A stretch of 22,539 nucleotides of DNA from UBA3263 sp964528425. Lineage in GTDB: Bacteria; Bacteroidota; Bacteroidia; Bacteroidales; Muribaculaceae. A model generated the notes under the pieces. That model saw nothing but the letters and a program-made list of their open reading frames with translations. It made no database searches and was not told the origin of the DNA. The translations under genes and the position numbers were made by a program. Location of the stretch: contig CAZGTD010000030.1 in assembly GCA_964528425.1 (NCBI GenBank), forward strand, positions 1 to 22,539, written 5' to 3'. Shown here piece by piece: positions 14,866 through 22,539 of this stretch (the first letter of the stretch is position 1; each line of letters starts with the position of its first letter).

Positions 14866-14893
14866 AAGAAAAGCCGCGCTATGAAGCGCGGCT
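14866..14893 (-). terminator. Rho-independent terminator of clpC
   Basis: A perfect 9-bp stem, AGCCGCGCT (14872-14880) with AGCGCGGCT (14885-14893), closes a 4-base loop. On the minus strand it runs into TTTTCTTATT. It begins 28 bases after the clpC stop and separates clpC from the glycosyltransferase promoter. Confidence 0.9.
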
Positions 14894-14921
14894 CGTTGAT
14901 TATGAAGTTAGTTAATGTTTA

Positions 14922-17429
14922 TTATTCGGAGGCTGAAATCTTTACGGTTTCTTCACCCTCGGTGTAATCAACCGTAATGGTCTTGCCTTCAAGTGCTTTA
15001 CCGGTCAGTATCAACTCGGCAAGCGGATCTTCGAGATATTTCTGTATGGCTCGTTTGAGCGGACGGGCACCAAACTGAGCGTCGTAACCCTTTTCGGCAA
15101 TGAAGTTCTTTGCCGCTTCAGTGATATCGAGTTTTATACCGAGGTCGGCGCAACGCTTATAGAATCCTTTGAGTTCAACATCGATAATCTTGAAGATAGC
15201 TTCTTTCGAGAGCTGATCAAACATGATTATATCGTCGATTCGGTTCAGGAATTCAGGCGCAAAGGCCTTGTTGAGGGCTTTCTGGAGAACTCCGTGATTG
15301 AACTCGCGGTCGGTTTCGCGGGTGTTGAAGCCAACACCGCTACCAAAATCCTTGAGTTGCCGCGTTCCGATATTTGAAGTCATGATGATAATCGTATTCT
15401 TAAAATCTACGCGGCGACCGAGAGAGTCAGTCAGGCGACCTTCGTCCATAACCTGCAGCAGCAGGTTAAACACGTCGGGATGGGCCTTTTCAATTTCGTC
15501 GAGAAGAACCACTGAATACGGATGACGGCGTACTTTTTCTGTAAGCTGGCCACCTTCTTCGTAGCCAACATAGCCGGGAGGCGCTCCGACCAGACGCGAC
15601 ACGGTGAATTTTTCCATATATTCACTCATGTCGATGCGAATCAACGTATCGGCCGAGTCAAAAAGATATTCGGCAAGTTTCTTGGCCAGGTGAGTCTTAC
15701 CAACACCTGTCGGTCCGAGGAACATAAAGGTGCCTATCGGCTTGTTGGGGTCTTTAAGGCCAACTCGGTTGCGCTGAATGGCCTTAACTACCTTATCGAT
15801 AGCTCCATCCTGGCCGATAATATTCGCTTTGAGTTCAGGACCCATTTCCACAAGGCGCATTCCTTCAGCCTGGGCCACACGTTGAACAGGCACGCCGGTC
15901 ATCATCGCAACCACTTCGGCAACCTTGTCGGCGTCGACGGGAGTACGATGCTGACTCATTTCCTGCTCCCATGCGGCTTTAGCTTCGTCGAGTTGCTTGC
16001 GCAACTGCGCACCGGAGTCGCGGTGAGAGGCGGCCTGCTCATAATCCTGAGCCTTTACGGCAGCAAGCTTGAGCTCCTCGGCCTGACGCACCTGCTCTTC
16101 AAGAGCCTCGATTTCGGGGGGCACCGCAATATTGCCGATGTGAACTCGCGAACCGGCCTCGTCGAGAGCATCAATCGCCTTGTCGGGGAAAGTTCGGTCC
16201 GAAATATATCGTTCGGTCAGCTTTACGCAGGCATCCAATGCCTCAGGGGTATAGGTTACGTTATGATGGTCTTCGTACTGCCCCTTGATGTTGTCGAGAA
16301 TCTGGCGAGTCTGCTCGGGAGTGGTGGGCTCTACCATAACTTTTTGGAAACGGCGTTCAAGCGCACCGTCTTTTTCAATCGAGGTGCGGTATTCATCGAG
16401 CGTAGTAGCGCCGATGCATTGGATTTCGCCGCGGGCAAGCGCCGGCTTGAGCATATTGGCAGCATCCATGTTGCCGGCGGCATTACCGGCGCCGACAATG
16501 GTGTGCAGTTCGTCAATAAAGAGAATAATGTCGCGGTTCTTCGAAAGCTCGGTCAAAATTGCCTTTACGCGTTCCTCAAACTGGCCGCGATATTTGGTGC
16601 CGGCAACGAGCGAGGCCATATCGAGAGCAACCACGCGCTTATCGAAAAGCACGCGCGCTACCTGGCGGTTCACGATTCGGAGCGCAAGCCCTTCAACAAT
16701 AGCCGACTTACCCACACCGGGTTCGCCAATCAGTACCGGATTATTCTTTTTACGGCGCGAAAGAATCTGGGCTACGCGCTCGATTTCGGTGTCGCGGCCA
16801 ATAACGGGGTCAAGGCGACCTTCGGCTGCGGCGCGGGTCATGTCAATGCCGAATTTATCGAGCATCGGGGTGTCATGGCCTTTCTTGGCGGTAGCTGCAG
16901 ATTGCGCAGTATCAGCCTTCTGAGAATCTGAGGGCATCTGGTCATCGTCTTCATCGTCGGTAAACCCGGAACCCATTTGTGGTTCCTGACCGGACACGAG
17001 CTGATACAGTGTCTCATAAGTAATTCCGGCGTGGTGGAGCGGGGTCATGAAGCCCATGATGCCGATTTCGGAGTTATGGAACATTGCCAGCAAAAGATGA
17101 ATCGGCTCGATAACCTGCGAACGGAGCATGCGTGCCTCAAGGGCCGAAAGTTTAACAAGGCGTTCGGTAAGCGGAAGCGCCACAGGAGCAACATTGCCGT
17201 CAACTTCGGGACGATAGTTATTGTCGGCCAGCAGCTTGCTCATATAATCAACAGCAAAACCGGTCGTTCCGGCTACGCGGTCGAGCGCTGCGGCACACTG
17301 AGAATCGGGCGCAGCAATCATTGCAGCGAGCATGTGCTCGGGGGTAATCCGAGTGTTGCCGCAATGCATCGCAATATTAAGCGATTCCTGAAGTATGTTA
17401 TTTAATTCTTGGGTCAGTCTGATTTCCAT
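14922..17429 (-). CDS. clpC: ClpC-type AAA+ protease unfoldase
   Basis: A 835-residue Hsp100 ATPase that unfolds proteins and feeds them to ClpP. Two N-terminal Clp repeats span about 1-150 (TQELNNILQESLNIA, then LLLAMFHNSE). An acidic linker follows (about 160-200, with FTDDEDDDQ). The first AAA+ module has Walker A GEPGVGKS at 235-242 and FIDELH. A short UVR-like middle domain lies at about 430-480, the mark of ClpC rather than ClpB. The second AAA+ module has GPTGVGKT at 572-579 and LLDEIEKAHPDV. GVGF at 698-701 sits where the ClpP-docking loop is expected. The start at 17429 (MEIRLTQELNN) is preferred over the open-frame extension to 17462, which would reach back to the predicted transcription start. 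It has its own likely sigma-54 promoter and its own terminator. Confidence 0.92.
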   Translation of the reverse strand: MEIRLTQELNNILQESLNIAMHCGNTRITPEHMLAAMIAAPDSQCAAALDRVAGTTGFAVDYMSKLLADNNYRPEVDGNVAPVALPLTERLVKLSALEARMLRSQVIEPIHLLLAMFHNSEIGIMGFMTPLHHAGITYETLYQLVSGQEPQMGSGFTDDEDDDQMPSDSQKADTAQSAATAKKGHDTPMLDKFGIDMTRAAAEGRLDPVIGRDTEIERVAQILSRRKKNNPVLIGEPGVGKSAIVEGLALRIVNRQVARVLFDKRVVALDMASLVAGTKYRGQFEERVKAILTELSKNRDIILFIDELHTIVGAGNAAGNMDAANMLKPALARGEIQCIGATTLDEYRTSIEKDGALERRFQKVMVEPTTPEQTRQILDNIKGQYEDHHNVTYTPEALDACVKLTERYISDRTFPDKAIDALDEAGSRVHIGNIAVPPEIEALEEQVRQAEELKLAAVKAQDYEQAASHRDSGAQLRKQLDEAKAAWEQEMSQHRTPVDADKVAEVVAMMTGVPVQRVAQAEGMRLVEMGPELKANIIGQDGAIDKVVKAIQRNRVGLKDPNKPIGTFMFLGPTGVGKTHLAKKLAEYLFDSADTLIRIDMSEYMEKFTVSRLVGAPPGYVGYEEGGQLTEKVRRHPYSVVLLDEIEKAHPDVFNLLLQVMDEGRLTDSLGRRVDFKNTIIIMTSNIGTRQLKDFGSGVGFNTRETDREFNHGVLQKALNKAFAPEFLNRIDDIIMFDQLSKEAIFKIIDVELKGFYKRCADLGIKLDITEAAKNFIAEKGYDAQFGARPLKRAIQKYLEDPLAELILTGKALEGKTITVDYTEGEETVKISASE

Positions 17430-17468
17430 ATTAAAAATGTCAGTTTGAAATATAACACCCAAAGAATA

Positions 17469-17484
17469 GCAAAGATTGTGCCAA
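17469..17484 (-). promoter_or_regulatory. Sigma-54-like -24/-12 promoter of clpC
   Basis: The minus strand reads TTGGCAC, AATCT, TTGC. This is TGGCAC-N5-TTGC, with GG (17482-17481) and GC (17470-17469) separated by exactly ten bases as sigma-54 (RpoN) holoenzyme requires. It lies in the 75-base gap between fmt and clpC, points toward clpC, and predicts a start near 17457 and a 28-base leader. No well-spaced -33/-7 pair is found in the gap. Function is inferred; no activator gene or enhancer site is visible nearby. Confidence 0.55.
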
Positions 17485-17504
17485 ACTCTCCGGTTTAAGA
17501 ATTT

Positions 17505-18380
17505 TTAACGGAGTCCACGCAAAAAGTCAGTCGCGGGCATCCGCTTTTTGCCTGCCGGTTGGATTTCAACCAGCTCCAGAGCGCCGTCGGCAAAGTCCAT
17601 ATAAAGATGTCCGGGCTTCCGATCGGCGGCATGTTTGGCTGAAAAAACTTTTATAGTCTGACCGTCAAGCAGAGCGTCGGTCCATGCTCCGGGATATGGC
17701 GACAGTCCGCGGATATGGTTGCGGGCCTGCTCGGCTGTCATGTCCGGACTCAGTCGGCAATCTTCTTTAAATATTTTCGGCGCGGCTGTTGCCTGCTCGT
17801 CGGCTTGTTTTAGCGGGCGGGCAGTTCCCGCTTCCAAATCGGCAAGTGTTTCTACAGTTACACGCGCGCCCAAGTGCATCAACCGGTCATGGACTGACCC
17901 TACGTTTTCGTCGTCGGCAATATCTATCGCCTCCTGGCGCAGAATATCGCCGGTGTCTATGTCGTGTTGAAGCAAGAAAGTAGTTACCCCGGTTTTCTTC
18001 TCTCCGGCCATAACCGCGCGGTTTATGGGCGCGGCCCCGCGATAGCGTGGCAACAGCGATGCGTGCAAATTAAAAGTGCCCATCGGGGGCATTGCCCAAA
18101 CCTCCTCGGGGAGCATACGGAAGGCTATTACCACAAACAGGTCGGCATTGATTTCGCGTAAACGGTTCAGGAATTCGGGGTCGCGCAGCTTTGCGGGTTG
18201 CAAAACCTCTATATTATGATCCAAGGCATATTGCTTCACCGCCGACGGCAAGAGCTTATGCCCGCGGCCGGCCGGCTTGTCGGTAGCCGTTACTACGGCC
18301 GCAACCTCGTGACCGGCTTTAATTATTGCGTCGAGACTTTCAACTGCAAATTCGGGAGTTCCAAGAAAAACTATCTTCAT
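17505..18380 (-). CDS. fmt: Methionyl-tRNA formyltransferase
   Basis: It formylates Met-tRNAfMet with 10-formyltetrahydrofolate, giving the initiator used in bacterial translation; cytoplasmic. The 291-residue protein starts MKIVFLGTPEFAVES. The catalytic residues N104, H106 (FNLHASLLPRYRGAAP) and D142 (HDIDTGDIL) have the same spacing as N106/H108/D144 of the E. coli enzyme. The C-terminal tRNA-binding domain is shorter than usual (E. coli has 315 residues): the stretch between FSAKHAADRKPGH and LVEIQPAGKKRM is compact, but the end KKRMPATDFLRGLR is normal, so this is a trimmed loop and not a truncation. It overlaps the stop of the pseudouridine synthase gene by four bases. No terminator is seen before clpC. 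Confidence 0.95.
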   Translation of the reverse strand: MKIVFLGTPEFAVESLDAIIKAGHEVAAVVTATDKPAGRGHKLLPSAVKQYALDHNIEVLQPAKLRDPEFLNRLREINADLFVVIAFRMLPEEVWAMPPMGTFNLHASLLPRYRGAAPINRAVMAGEKKTGVTTFLLQHDIDTGDILRQEAIDIADDENVGSVHDRLMHLGARVTVETLADLEAGTARPLKQADEQATAAPKIFKEDCRLSPDMTAEQARNHIRGLSPYPGAWTDALLDGQTIKVFSAKHAADRKPGHLYMDFADGALELVEIQPAGKKRMPATDFLRGLR

Positions 18381-19069
18381 TTCGATTCAGGATTAAATGC
18401 TTGCCAGAGAGGGTCGCTCTGCGGGAGCGGCGCGCTGACGGAAATCAGCTTTTTCGATACCGGGTGAATAAACTCAATGTGGCGGGCCATCAGCGATATG
18501 GAGCCGTCGGGATTGGAGCGCTTGTCACCATACTTCAAATCGCCGCGAACCGGACAGCCGATTGCCGACAGCTGAACCCTAATCTGGTGCTTGCGGCCGG
18601 TTTCGAGCGTTACTTCCAAAAGGTTATAGCGGTCGGAACGCCCTATCAGCTTATAGCTGAGGCGTGCTTCCTTGGCGCCGGCTTTAGGTGAGGAGTGAGC
18701 CGTGCTTTTATTCGTGCGCTCAACGGTGGTGATCCAATGCTGCAGGTGTCCCTCGGGTGCCGGGGGGTCATTGCGGGTAATTGCCCAGTAGGTTTTCTTC
18801 ACCCCGCCTGTGCGAAAAAGTTCGTTCATGCGCGACAGAGCCTTTGAGGTCTTGGCGAAAACCACCAGCCCGGCAACCGGACGGTCAAGGCGGTGCACCA
18901 ATCCGCAGAAAACGTTACCCGGCTTGGCGTATGTTTCCTTTATATACCGGCGCACGCGCTCGAGCAGCGGCTCGTCGCCCGACTTATCGCCCTGCACAAT
19001 CTCGCCCGCGCGCTTATTGACTATAATGAGGTGATTATCCTCATAAACCACATCTATCTCCATAAACAA
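18377..19069 (-). CDS. RluA family pseudouridine synthase
   Basis: A 230-residue RNA pseudouridine synthase of the RluA family, converting uridine to pseudouridine in rRNA or tRNA. The catalytic Asp is D62 in LVHRLDRPVAGLVVF. Other family segments are LLEVTLETGRKHQIRVQL and GDLKYGD. There is no N-terminal S4 domain, as in the short RluA/TruC-like group, and the target uridine cannot be told from sequence. The start is 19069 or the Met two codons later (19063, MEIDVVYEDN). It lies 16 bases after the alkaline phosphatase gene and overlaps fmt by four bases (ATGA). Confidence 0.9.
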   Translation of the reverse strand: MFMEIDVVYEDNHLIIVNKRAGEIVQGDKSGDEPLLERVRRYIKETYAKPGNVFCGLVHRLDRPVAGLVVFAKTSKALSRMNELFRTGGVKKTYWAITRNDPPAPEGHLQHWITTVERTNKSTAHSSPKAGAKEARLSYKLIGRSDRYNLLEVTLETGRKHQIRVQLSAIGCPVRGDLKYGDKRSNPDGSISLMARHIEFIHPVSKKLISVSAPLPQSDPLWQAFNPESK

Positions 19070-19085
19070 ATCTCAATTTTAGTGA

Positions 19086-20444
19086 TTATTTGGTGAGGGA
19101 GCGGAGGAGGCGGGGGATGTCGGTGTTGTCGAGGGGACGTGCGAATTCTTCGGCGCCGACTCCAATGGCAAACACGGGCACGGGGTTGCCGGTATGTTTG
19201 GGCGAGGTGAAGCCATAGCCGGCAATTTCGTTCTGAATATTGAAAGCGACCTCGGCAAATTCAGGATAATTGGAATAGAGATTCTCGTAGGCTTTGGCCT
19301 CGTGGGTGATAAATGTGCGGTCAAAAGCCTCTTTGAGTCTGCGGAGCTGATCATCGGAAAGTTTTGATGTGTCAAAGAACTCAAGATCGTCGGTGAGCTT
19401 ACGCTGCATTTCCTCCCAGCTCACGGGCTTTTCGGACTTGAGGATTTCCCAGCAAAAGTCGCTGAAGCGGGCTTTGGATATGTGCTGACGGTCAACAACC
19501 TCGGGAAACTGGTTATAGCGTGTGGAACGCTGGCCGACGGTCATACCCCCGGTTTCGTGGTCGGCGGTAACAACAATTAGAGTTTCGTCGGGATGCGCCA
19601 GATAGAAGTCATAGGCCCGACGTAGAACATTATCGTAGGCGAGCACTTCGCGCACGATTGTCGGGCCGTCGTTATCATGGCCGGCCCAGTCGATATTGCC
19701 CCCTTCAACCATAAGGAAAAAGCGGTCGGGCGAAGTTGCGGTCAAATAATCAATAGCTGCCTCGGTGTATTGGTCGAGGTTGTTGCCGGCGAGCCCGTCA
19801 ATAGTGTAGCCCAACTGCTGCGAAACAGTATCGGTGTTCAACAAAATCAGTTTTTCGGGACGTTCGGACGGTAGGTTTTCAACGCCCCTGACAATCGTAA
19901 CGCCTTTTTCGGCAAGGCGTTGATAAAGGTCAGTATTTTTTGCGCCACGCAATTTCGCGCCGGCAAGGAACGAAACCGGCGATTCGGCAAACTGAATGGC
20001 AATGTCGTAGAACATTGTGCGCGCAGGAACGTGGGCATAGAAAGCCGCAGGCGTAGCATCGTCGGGACACACGTTGGTAATCAGGCCGATACCATAACCT
20101 TTGGCAGCGAGATGATCGGCGACCGAGCTTACAGCCACCGAGTCGGCATTCATTCCGAGCATATTGTTGCGCGTTTTAGAGCCGGTTGCGAGCGCCGTTC
20201 CGGCAGCCGCGGAGTCAGTAACGGGAGTGTTGGCTGAATAAGTGGTTACGACGCCGGCGCGCGGAAACTGCATCATCAGCAACGGAAGCGAGTCGTTGAG
20301 CACCAGGCGCTTATAGGCAGCCGCCGACATAACCTGACCATGGCCCATGCCATCGCCTATAAAATAAAATATGTATTTCGGCGATTGCGCGCTGACCGCC
20401 AGGGCGATAACGAGCGCACAAACGGTCAAAAAAAGCTTTCTCAT
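19086..20444 (-). CDS. PhoA-type alkaline phosphatase, periplasmic
   Basis: A 452-residue exported phosphomonoesterase. The signal peptide ends about residue 20 (ALAVSAQ). The two-zinc, one-magnesium site is complete: D31 in FIGDGMG, nucleophile S78 in VTDSAAAGTALATG, then D129 and T131 in DDATPAAFYAHV with the phosphate-binding Arg in VPAR, E and D/H in VEGGNIDWAGHDND, TADHETGG, and KHTGNPVPVFAIG. The D129 position corresponds to D153 of E. coli PhoA, where many other phosphatases have His. It should release phosphate from organic esters in the periplasm. Its start overlaps the stop of the thioredoxin-like lipoprotein gene by four bases. No phosphate-regulation site can be recognised within the window. 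Confidence 0.92.
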   Translation of the reverse strand: MRKLFLTVCALVIALAVSAQSPKYIFYFIGDGMGHGQVMSAAAYKRLVLNDSLPLLMMQFPRAGVVTTYSANTPVTDSAAAGTALATGSKTRNNMLGMNADSVAVSSVADHLAAKGYGIGLITNVCPDDATPAAFYAHVPARTMFYDIAIQFAESPVSFLAGAKLRGAKNTDLYQRLAEKGVTIVRGVENLPSERPEKLILLNTDTVSQQLGYTIDGLAGNNLDQYTEAAIDYLTATSPDRFFLMVEGGNIDWAGHDNDGPTIVREVLAYDNVLRRAYDFYLAHPDETLIVVTADHETGGMTVGQRSTRYNQFPEVVDRQHISKARFSDFCWEILKSEKPVSWEEMQRKLTDDLEFFDTSKLSDDQLRRLKEAFDRTFITHEAKAYENLYSNYPEFAEVAFNIQNEIAGYGFTSPKHTGNPVPVFAIGVGAEEFARPLDNTDIPRLLRSLTK

Positions 20445-21409
20445 AACATTTCAAGAAGTTCCGCCGGATTTGAGGTGCGGCCGGTTACGACTCCATTGGT
20501 GATTACAAAGTAGGTCGGGAATTCACCGACGGCATACTGGCGGATATGAGTAACATCAGCCGCGTCGCTCTGATAAACGCTGACCCAGGGAATCCCTTCG
20601 GAAGCCGCCGCCCACTGATGCTGGTTTTCGCCAAAGCCGATTTCATAGATTGCCGCCCCCTTGCTCCGGGCTTCGCCCAGGGCGAGAGTTACTTTCTGAA
20701 CATCGGAGGTAGTGAAGTCCGCATAGGCAAGAACAACTTTCGGGTTATTCTCTACCAGGTCAGACAGCTTGTGCATCTTTCCGTCACGGTCCATCAGTTC
20801 AACATCGTAATAGCCGATTTCGTCGGCAAGAATAACGGTCTGCTCACCCGACGACTGCTGCTTGGGCAGAATCTTTCGCAGTTCGGTAGTCAAAACGACT
20901 GTCAGCGGGTCATTCGGATGTTCTTCCAGATAGCGATTGGCAACAGTGCGGAGCAAAATGGGGTTGCGCAGCCGACGGGTTGCATAGTAGGCAGCCTTTG
21001 AGGCATATTGGCCGTTGAGAGCGCGCAATACGCCCTTGGCATCAGCGCCGGCATTGAGTGCAGAGTCAACGGAATTAAAGAGCAATGCCTCGGCCGAACC
21101 ACCGCGAATCCCGACGGAGTCGAGAGTCAAAGTTTCAGTCGAATCGGCTGTAAGGTAAAAATTACGGTCTCCAACCTTTACGCAAAACAGTTCGCCATTG
21201 GCCCGGGGAAGAGTAAAACGATATTTACCTGATGAGTTAACGGCGGCGGAATCGAGCGCATACCAGCCACCGGTAAGCATCGGAGCCATAATGAACACGG
21301 AATCAACGCCCGCCGGGGCCAAACCGTTAAGGGTCCACCCGGCATTGTTGGAACAGGCCGCGGAAACTAACAGCAGAGATCCAAGAATAAAATGCTTAAA
21401 ATTTTTCAT
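20441..21409 (-). CDS. Thioredoxin-like lipoprotein without CxxC (DUF4369-like)
   Basis: A 322-residue predicted lipoprotein with lipobox VSAAC (C19). The first half resembles DUF4369, a beta domain often fused to TlpA/ResA-type thioredoxins in Bacteroidales (SSGKYRFTLPRANGELFCVKVGDRNFYLTAD). The second half has a thioredoxin-like pattern: the strand VVLAYADFTTSD, a helix, IPWVSVYQSD, and the cis-proline loop GEFPTYFVITNGVVTG. Where the redox CxxC should follow the first strand the sequence reads ADFTTSDVQK, so no disulfide chemistry is expected. Only one Cys remains in the mature chain apart from the lipidated one. The start shares one base with the ettA stop, and the gene overlaps the alkaline phosphatase gene, so these are coupled. 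Function unknown. Confidence 0.72.
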   Translation of the reverse strand: MKNFKHFILGSLLLVSAACSNNAGWTLNGLAPAGVDSVFIMAPMLTGGWYALDSAAVNSSGKYRFTLPRANGELFCVKVGDRNFYLTADSTETLTLDSVGIRGGSAEALLFNSVDSALNAGADAKGVLRALNGQYASKAAYYATRRLRNPILLRTVANRYLEEHPNDPLTVVLTTELRKILPKQQSSGEQTVILADEIGYYDVELMDRDGKMHKLSDLVENNPKVVLAYADFTTSDVQKVTLALGEARSKGAAIYEIGFGENQHQWAAASEGIPWVSVYQSDAADVTHIRQYAVGEFPTYFVITNGVVTGRTSNPAELLEML

Positions 21410-22539
21410 CAGTCCATGAGTTTACGATAGCGACGACGAACCGGCTCCTTGCCGTCGGGAGTGTGGGCGCGCTTATATTCTTCATAGTCGGAATAAGAAC
21501 CTTCGTAGTAAACAACTTTGCCGTCGCCTTCGAAAGAGAGGATATGGGTGCAGATGCGGTCGAGGAACCAACGGTCGTGGCTAACAACCACCGCACAGCC
21601 GGCAAAGGCTTCGAGACCTTCTTCGAGCGCTCGCAGGGTGTTTACGTCGATATCGTTGGTCGGTTCATCGAGCAGCAAAACGTTGCCTTCCTGCTTCAAA
21701 GCCATTGCCAGATGCAGGCGGTTGCGCTCACCACCTGAAAGAACGCCCACTTTCTTTTCCTGGTCGGCACCCGAGAAGTTGAACTTGCTCAGATATGCAC
21801 GGGCATTTACGTCGCGTCCGCCCATGCGGAAACTGTCGACCCCCTGGCTGATGACTTCGTAAACGCTCTTTTCGGGCAGAAGGTCTTTATGGGTCTGGTC
21901 GACATAGGCAACCTTTACGGTTTCGCCTACGTCGAAAGTGCCGGCATCAGCGCCTTCAAGCCCCATAATCAGCTTGAATAAAGTTGTTTTACCGGCACCG
22001 TTTGGACCGATAACGCCAACAATGCCGTTCGGCGGAAGAGTGAAGTCCAGGTCCTTAAACAGCTGCTTTTTGCCGAAAGCCTTTGCCAATCCTTTAGCCT
22101 CGATAACCTTGTTGCCCAAACGGGGACCGTTGGGAATAAAGATTTCGAGTTTTTCTTCACGCTCTTTCTGGTCTTCGTTGAGCAGGCGGTCGTAGGAGTT
22201 CAGACGGGCCTTACCTTTAGCCTGGCGAGCCTTGGGAGCCATGCGCACCCATTCGAGTTCACGTTCGAGCGTTTTACGGCGCTTGGAAGCCTGTTTTTCT
22301 TCCTGGGCCATACGCTTGGTTTTCTGGTCGAGCCAGCTTGAGTAATTGCCCTTCCAGGGAATTCCTTCTCCACGGTCGAGTTCGAGAATCCAGCCTGCAA
22401 CATGGTCAAGGAAGTAGCGGTCGTGGGTAATTGCAATGACAGTGCCCGGATATTGGTTAAGGTGTTGTTCGAGCCAGTCGATAGACTCGGCGTCGAGATG
22501 GTTGGTGGGCTCGTCGAGCAGCAACACGTCGGGCTGCTG
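21409..22539 (-). CDS. ettA: Energy-dependent translational throttle EttA (partial)
   Basis: The C-terminal 376 codons of an ABC-F ATPase that binds the ribosomal E site and gates the first elongation step according to ATP level. The frame is open to the window edge, so the N-terminus is missing; a GTG at 22527 is an internal valine, not a start. Visible parts are the Walker B of the first ABC domain (QQPDVLLLDEPTNHLD), the inter-domain linker with the EttA-like ELEWVRMAPKARQAKGKARL, and a complete second ABC domain with GPNGAGKTT, LSGGERNRLHLA, LLLDEPTNDID and VVSHDRWFLDR. The segment VNTLRALEEGLEAFAG and the basic end RRRYRKLMD are also EttA-like. The stop overlaps the next start by one base. 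Confidence 0.92.
   Translation of the reverse strand, partial: QQPDVLLLDEPTNHLDAESIDWLEQHLNQYPGTVIAITHDRYFLDHVAGWILELDRGEGIPWKGNYSSWLDQKTKRMAQEEKQASKRRKTLERELEWVRMAPKARQAKGKARLNSYDRLLNEDQKEREEKLEIFIPNGPRLGNKVIEAKGLAKAFGKKQLFKDLDFTLPPNGIVGVIGPNGAGKTTLFKLIMGLEGADAGTFDVGETVKVAYVDQTHKDLLPEKSVYEVISQGVDSFRMGGRDVNARAYLSKFNFSGADQEKKVGVLSGGERNRLHLAMALKQEGNVLLLDEPTNDIDVNTLRALEEGLEAFAGCAVVVSHDRWFLDRICTHILSFEGDGKVVYYEGSYSDYEEYKRAHTPDGKEPVRRRYRKLMD

Noticed and set aside
15522..16931. Long open frame of 469 codons on the plus strand, opposite clpC
   Set aside because: It is antisense to the fully conserved ClpC coding sequence, including both Walker motifs, and its product has no recognisable domain. Long antisense frames are expected from the codon bias of the real gene.
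17460..17468. TATTCTTTG as a standard -7 box for clpC
   Set aside because: It has three bases rather than two between TA and TTTG, and the nearest upstream TTTG is only 13 bases away. The sigma-54-like element fits better.
17505..18000. Short Fmt (291 residues) as a truncated or broken gene
   Set aside because: Catalytic residues and the conserved C-terminal end are both present; the missing length is in a variable loop of the C-terminal domain.
20055..20066. DDATP in the alkaline phosphatase as an aberrant active site
   Set aside because: E. coli PhoA has the same Asp at this position (D153, QDATPAA), so it is a known variant rather than a lost residue.
22525..22527. GTG as the start of the ettA frame
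   Set aside because: It is the internal valine of the conserved Walker B strand (PDVLLLDEP), and the frame continues open to the window edge.
1..22539. Search by eye for CRISPR arrays, insertion sequences, attachment sites, riboswitches and invertible promoters
   Set aside because: No direct-repeat arrays with spacers, transposase genes, long terminal inverted repeats or recognisable riboswitch folds were seen; gaps between genes are short and mostly explained by promoters and terminators.

Overview
The window looks like chromosomal DNA of a gut-type Bacteroidales bacterium, possibly Muribaculaceae; family-level placement is inference. The reasons are Bacteroidetes-type promoter boxes (TAnnTTTG), the absence of clear Shine-Dalgarno sequences, an acidic lipoprotein-export-like signal after a lipobox cysteine, a TonB-dependent receptor paired with a DUF4249 lipoprotein, and a DUF6452/DUF6048 pair. 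It is dense, mostly housekeeping and envelope DNA. There are 17 protein genes (one cut by the right edge) and one tRNA. No insertion sequence, phage gene, CRISPR array or rRNA is visible, and no gene-free stretch exceeds about 190 bases.

Layout from left to right. A tRNA-Gly(CCC) on the minus strand (12-84) is divergent from a plus-strand pair: a membrane-anchored M23 peptidase (176-1135) and a small MerR-type regulator (1143-1481). All other genes are on the minus strand. Read in their direction of transcription they form five blocks: (1) 22539 to 17505, ettA (partial), a thioredoxin-like lipoprotein, a PhoA-type alkaline phosphatase, an RluA-type pseudouridine synthase and fmt; (2) clpC (17429-14922), with its own sigma-54-like promoter and a terminator; (3) 14788 to 9320, a GT2 glycosyltransferase, DUF6452 lipoprotein, DUF6048 protein and a Tricorn-like S41 peptidase, with a promoter at the front and a terminator at the end; (4) a single DUF308/HdeD-like membrane protein (9133-8495) with its own terminator; (5) 8329 to 1485, a DASS anion transporter, an OprO/P-type porin, an unrecognised acidic lipoprotein, a TonB-dependent receptor, a DUF4249 lipoprotein and a MazG-like hydrolase, all overlapping or at most 28 bases apart.

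Block 5 has parts for moving a solute across both membranes: outer-membrane porin and receptor, surface lipoproteins, and an inner-membrane sodium-coupled carrier. Block 1 mixes translation factors (EttA, Fmt, a pseudouridine synthase) with two envelope proteins. Block 3 is an envelope set. The points most worth checking are a TGGCAC-N5-TTGC element in front of clpC, the single-promoter appearance of block 5 with a 7-bp tandem repeat over its expected -33 region, the unrecognised acidic lipoprotein, and the thioredoxin-like lipoprotein that lacks a CxxC motif. Nothing seen proves a wholly new system.
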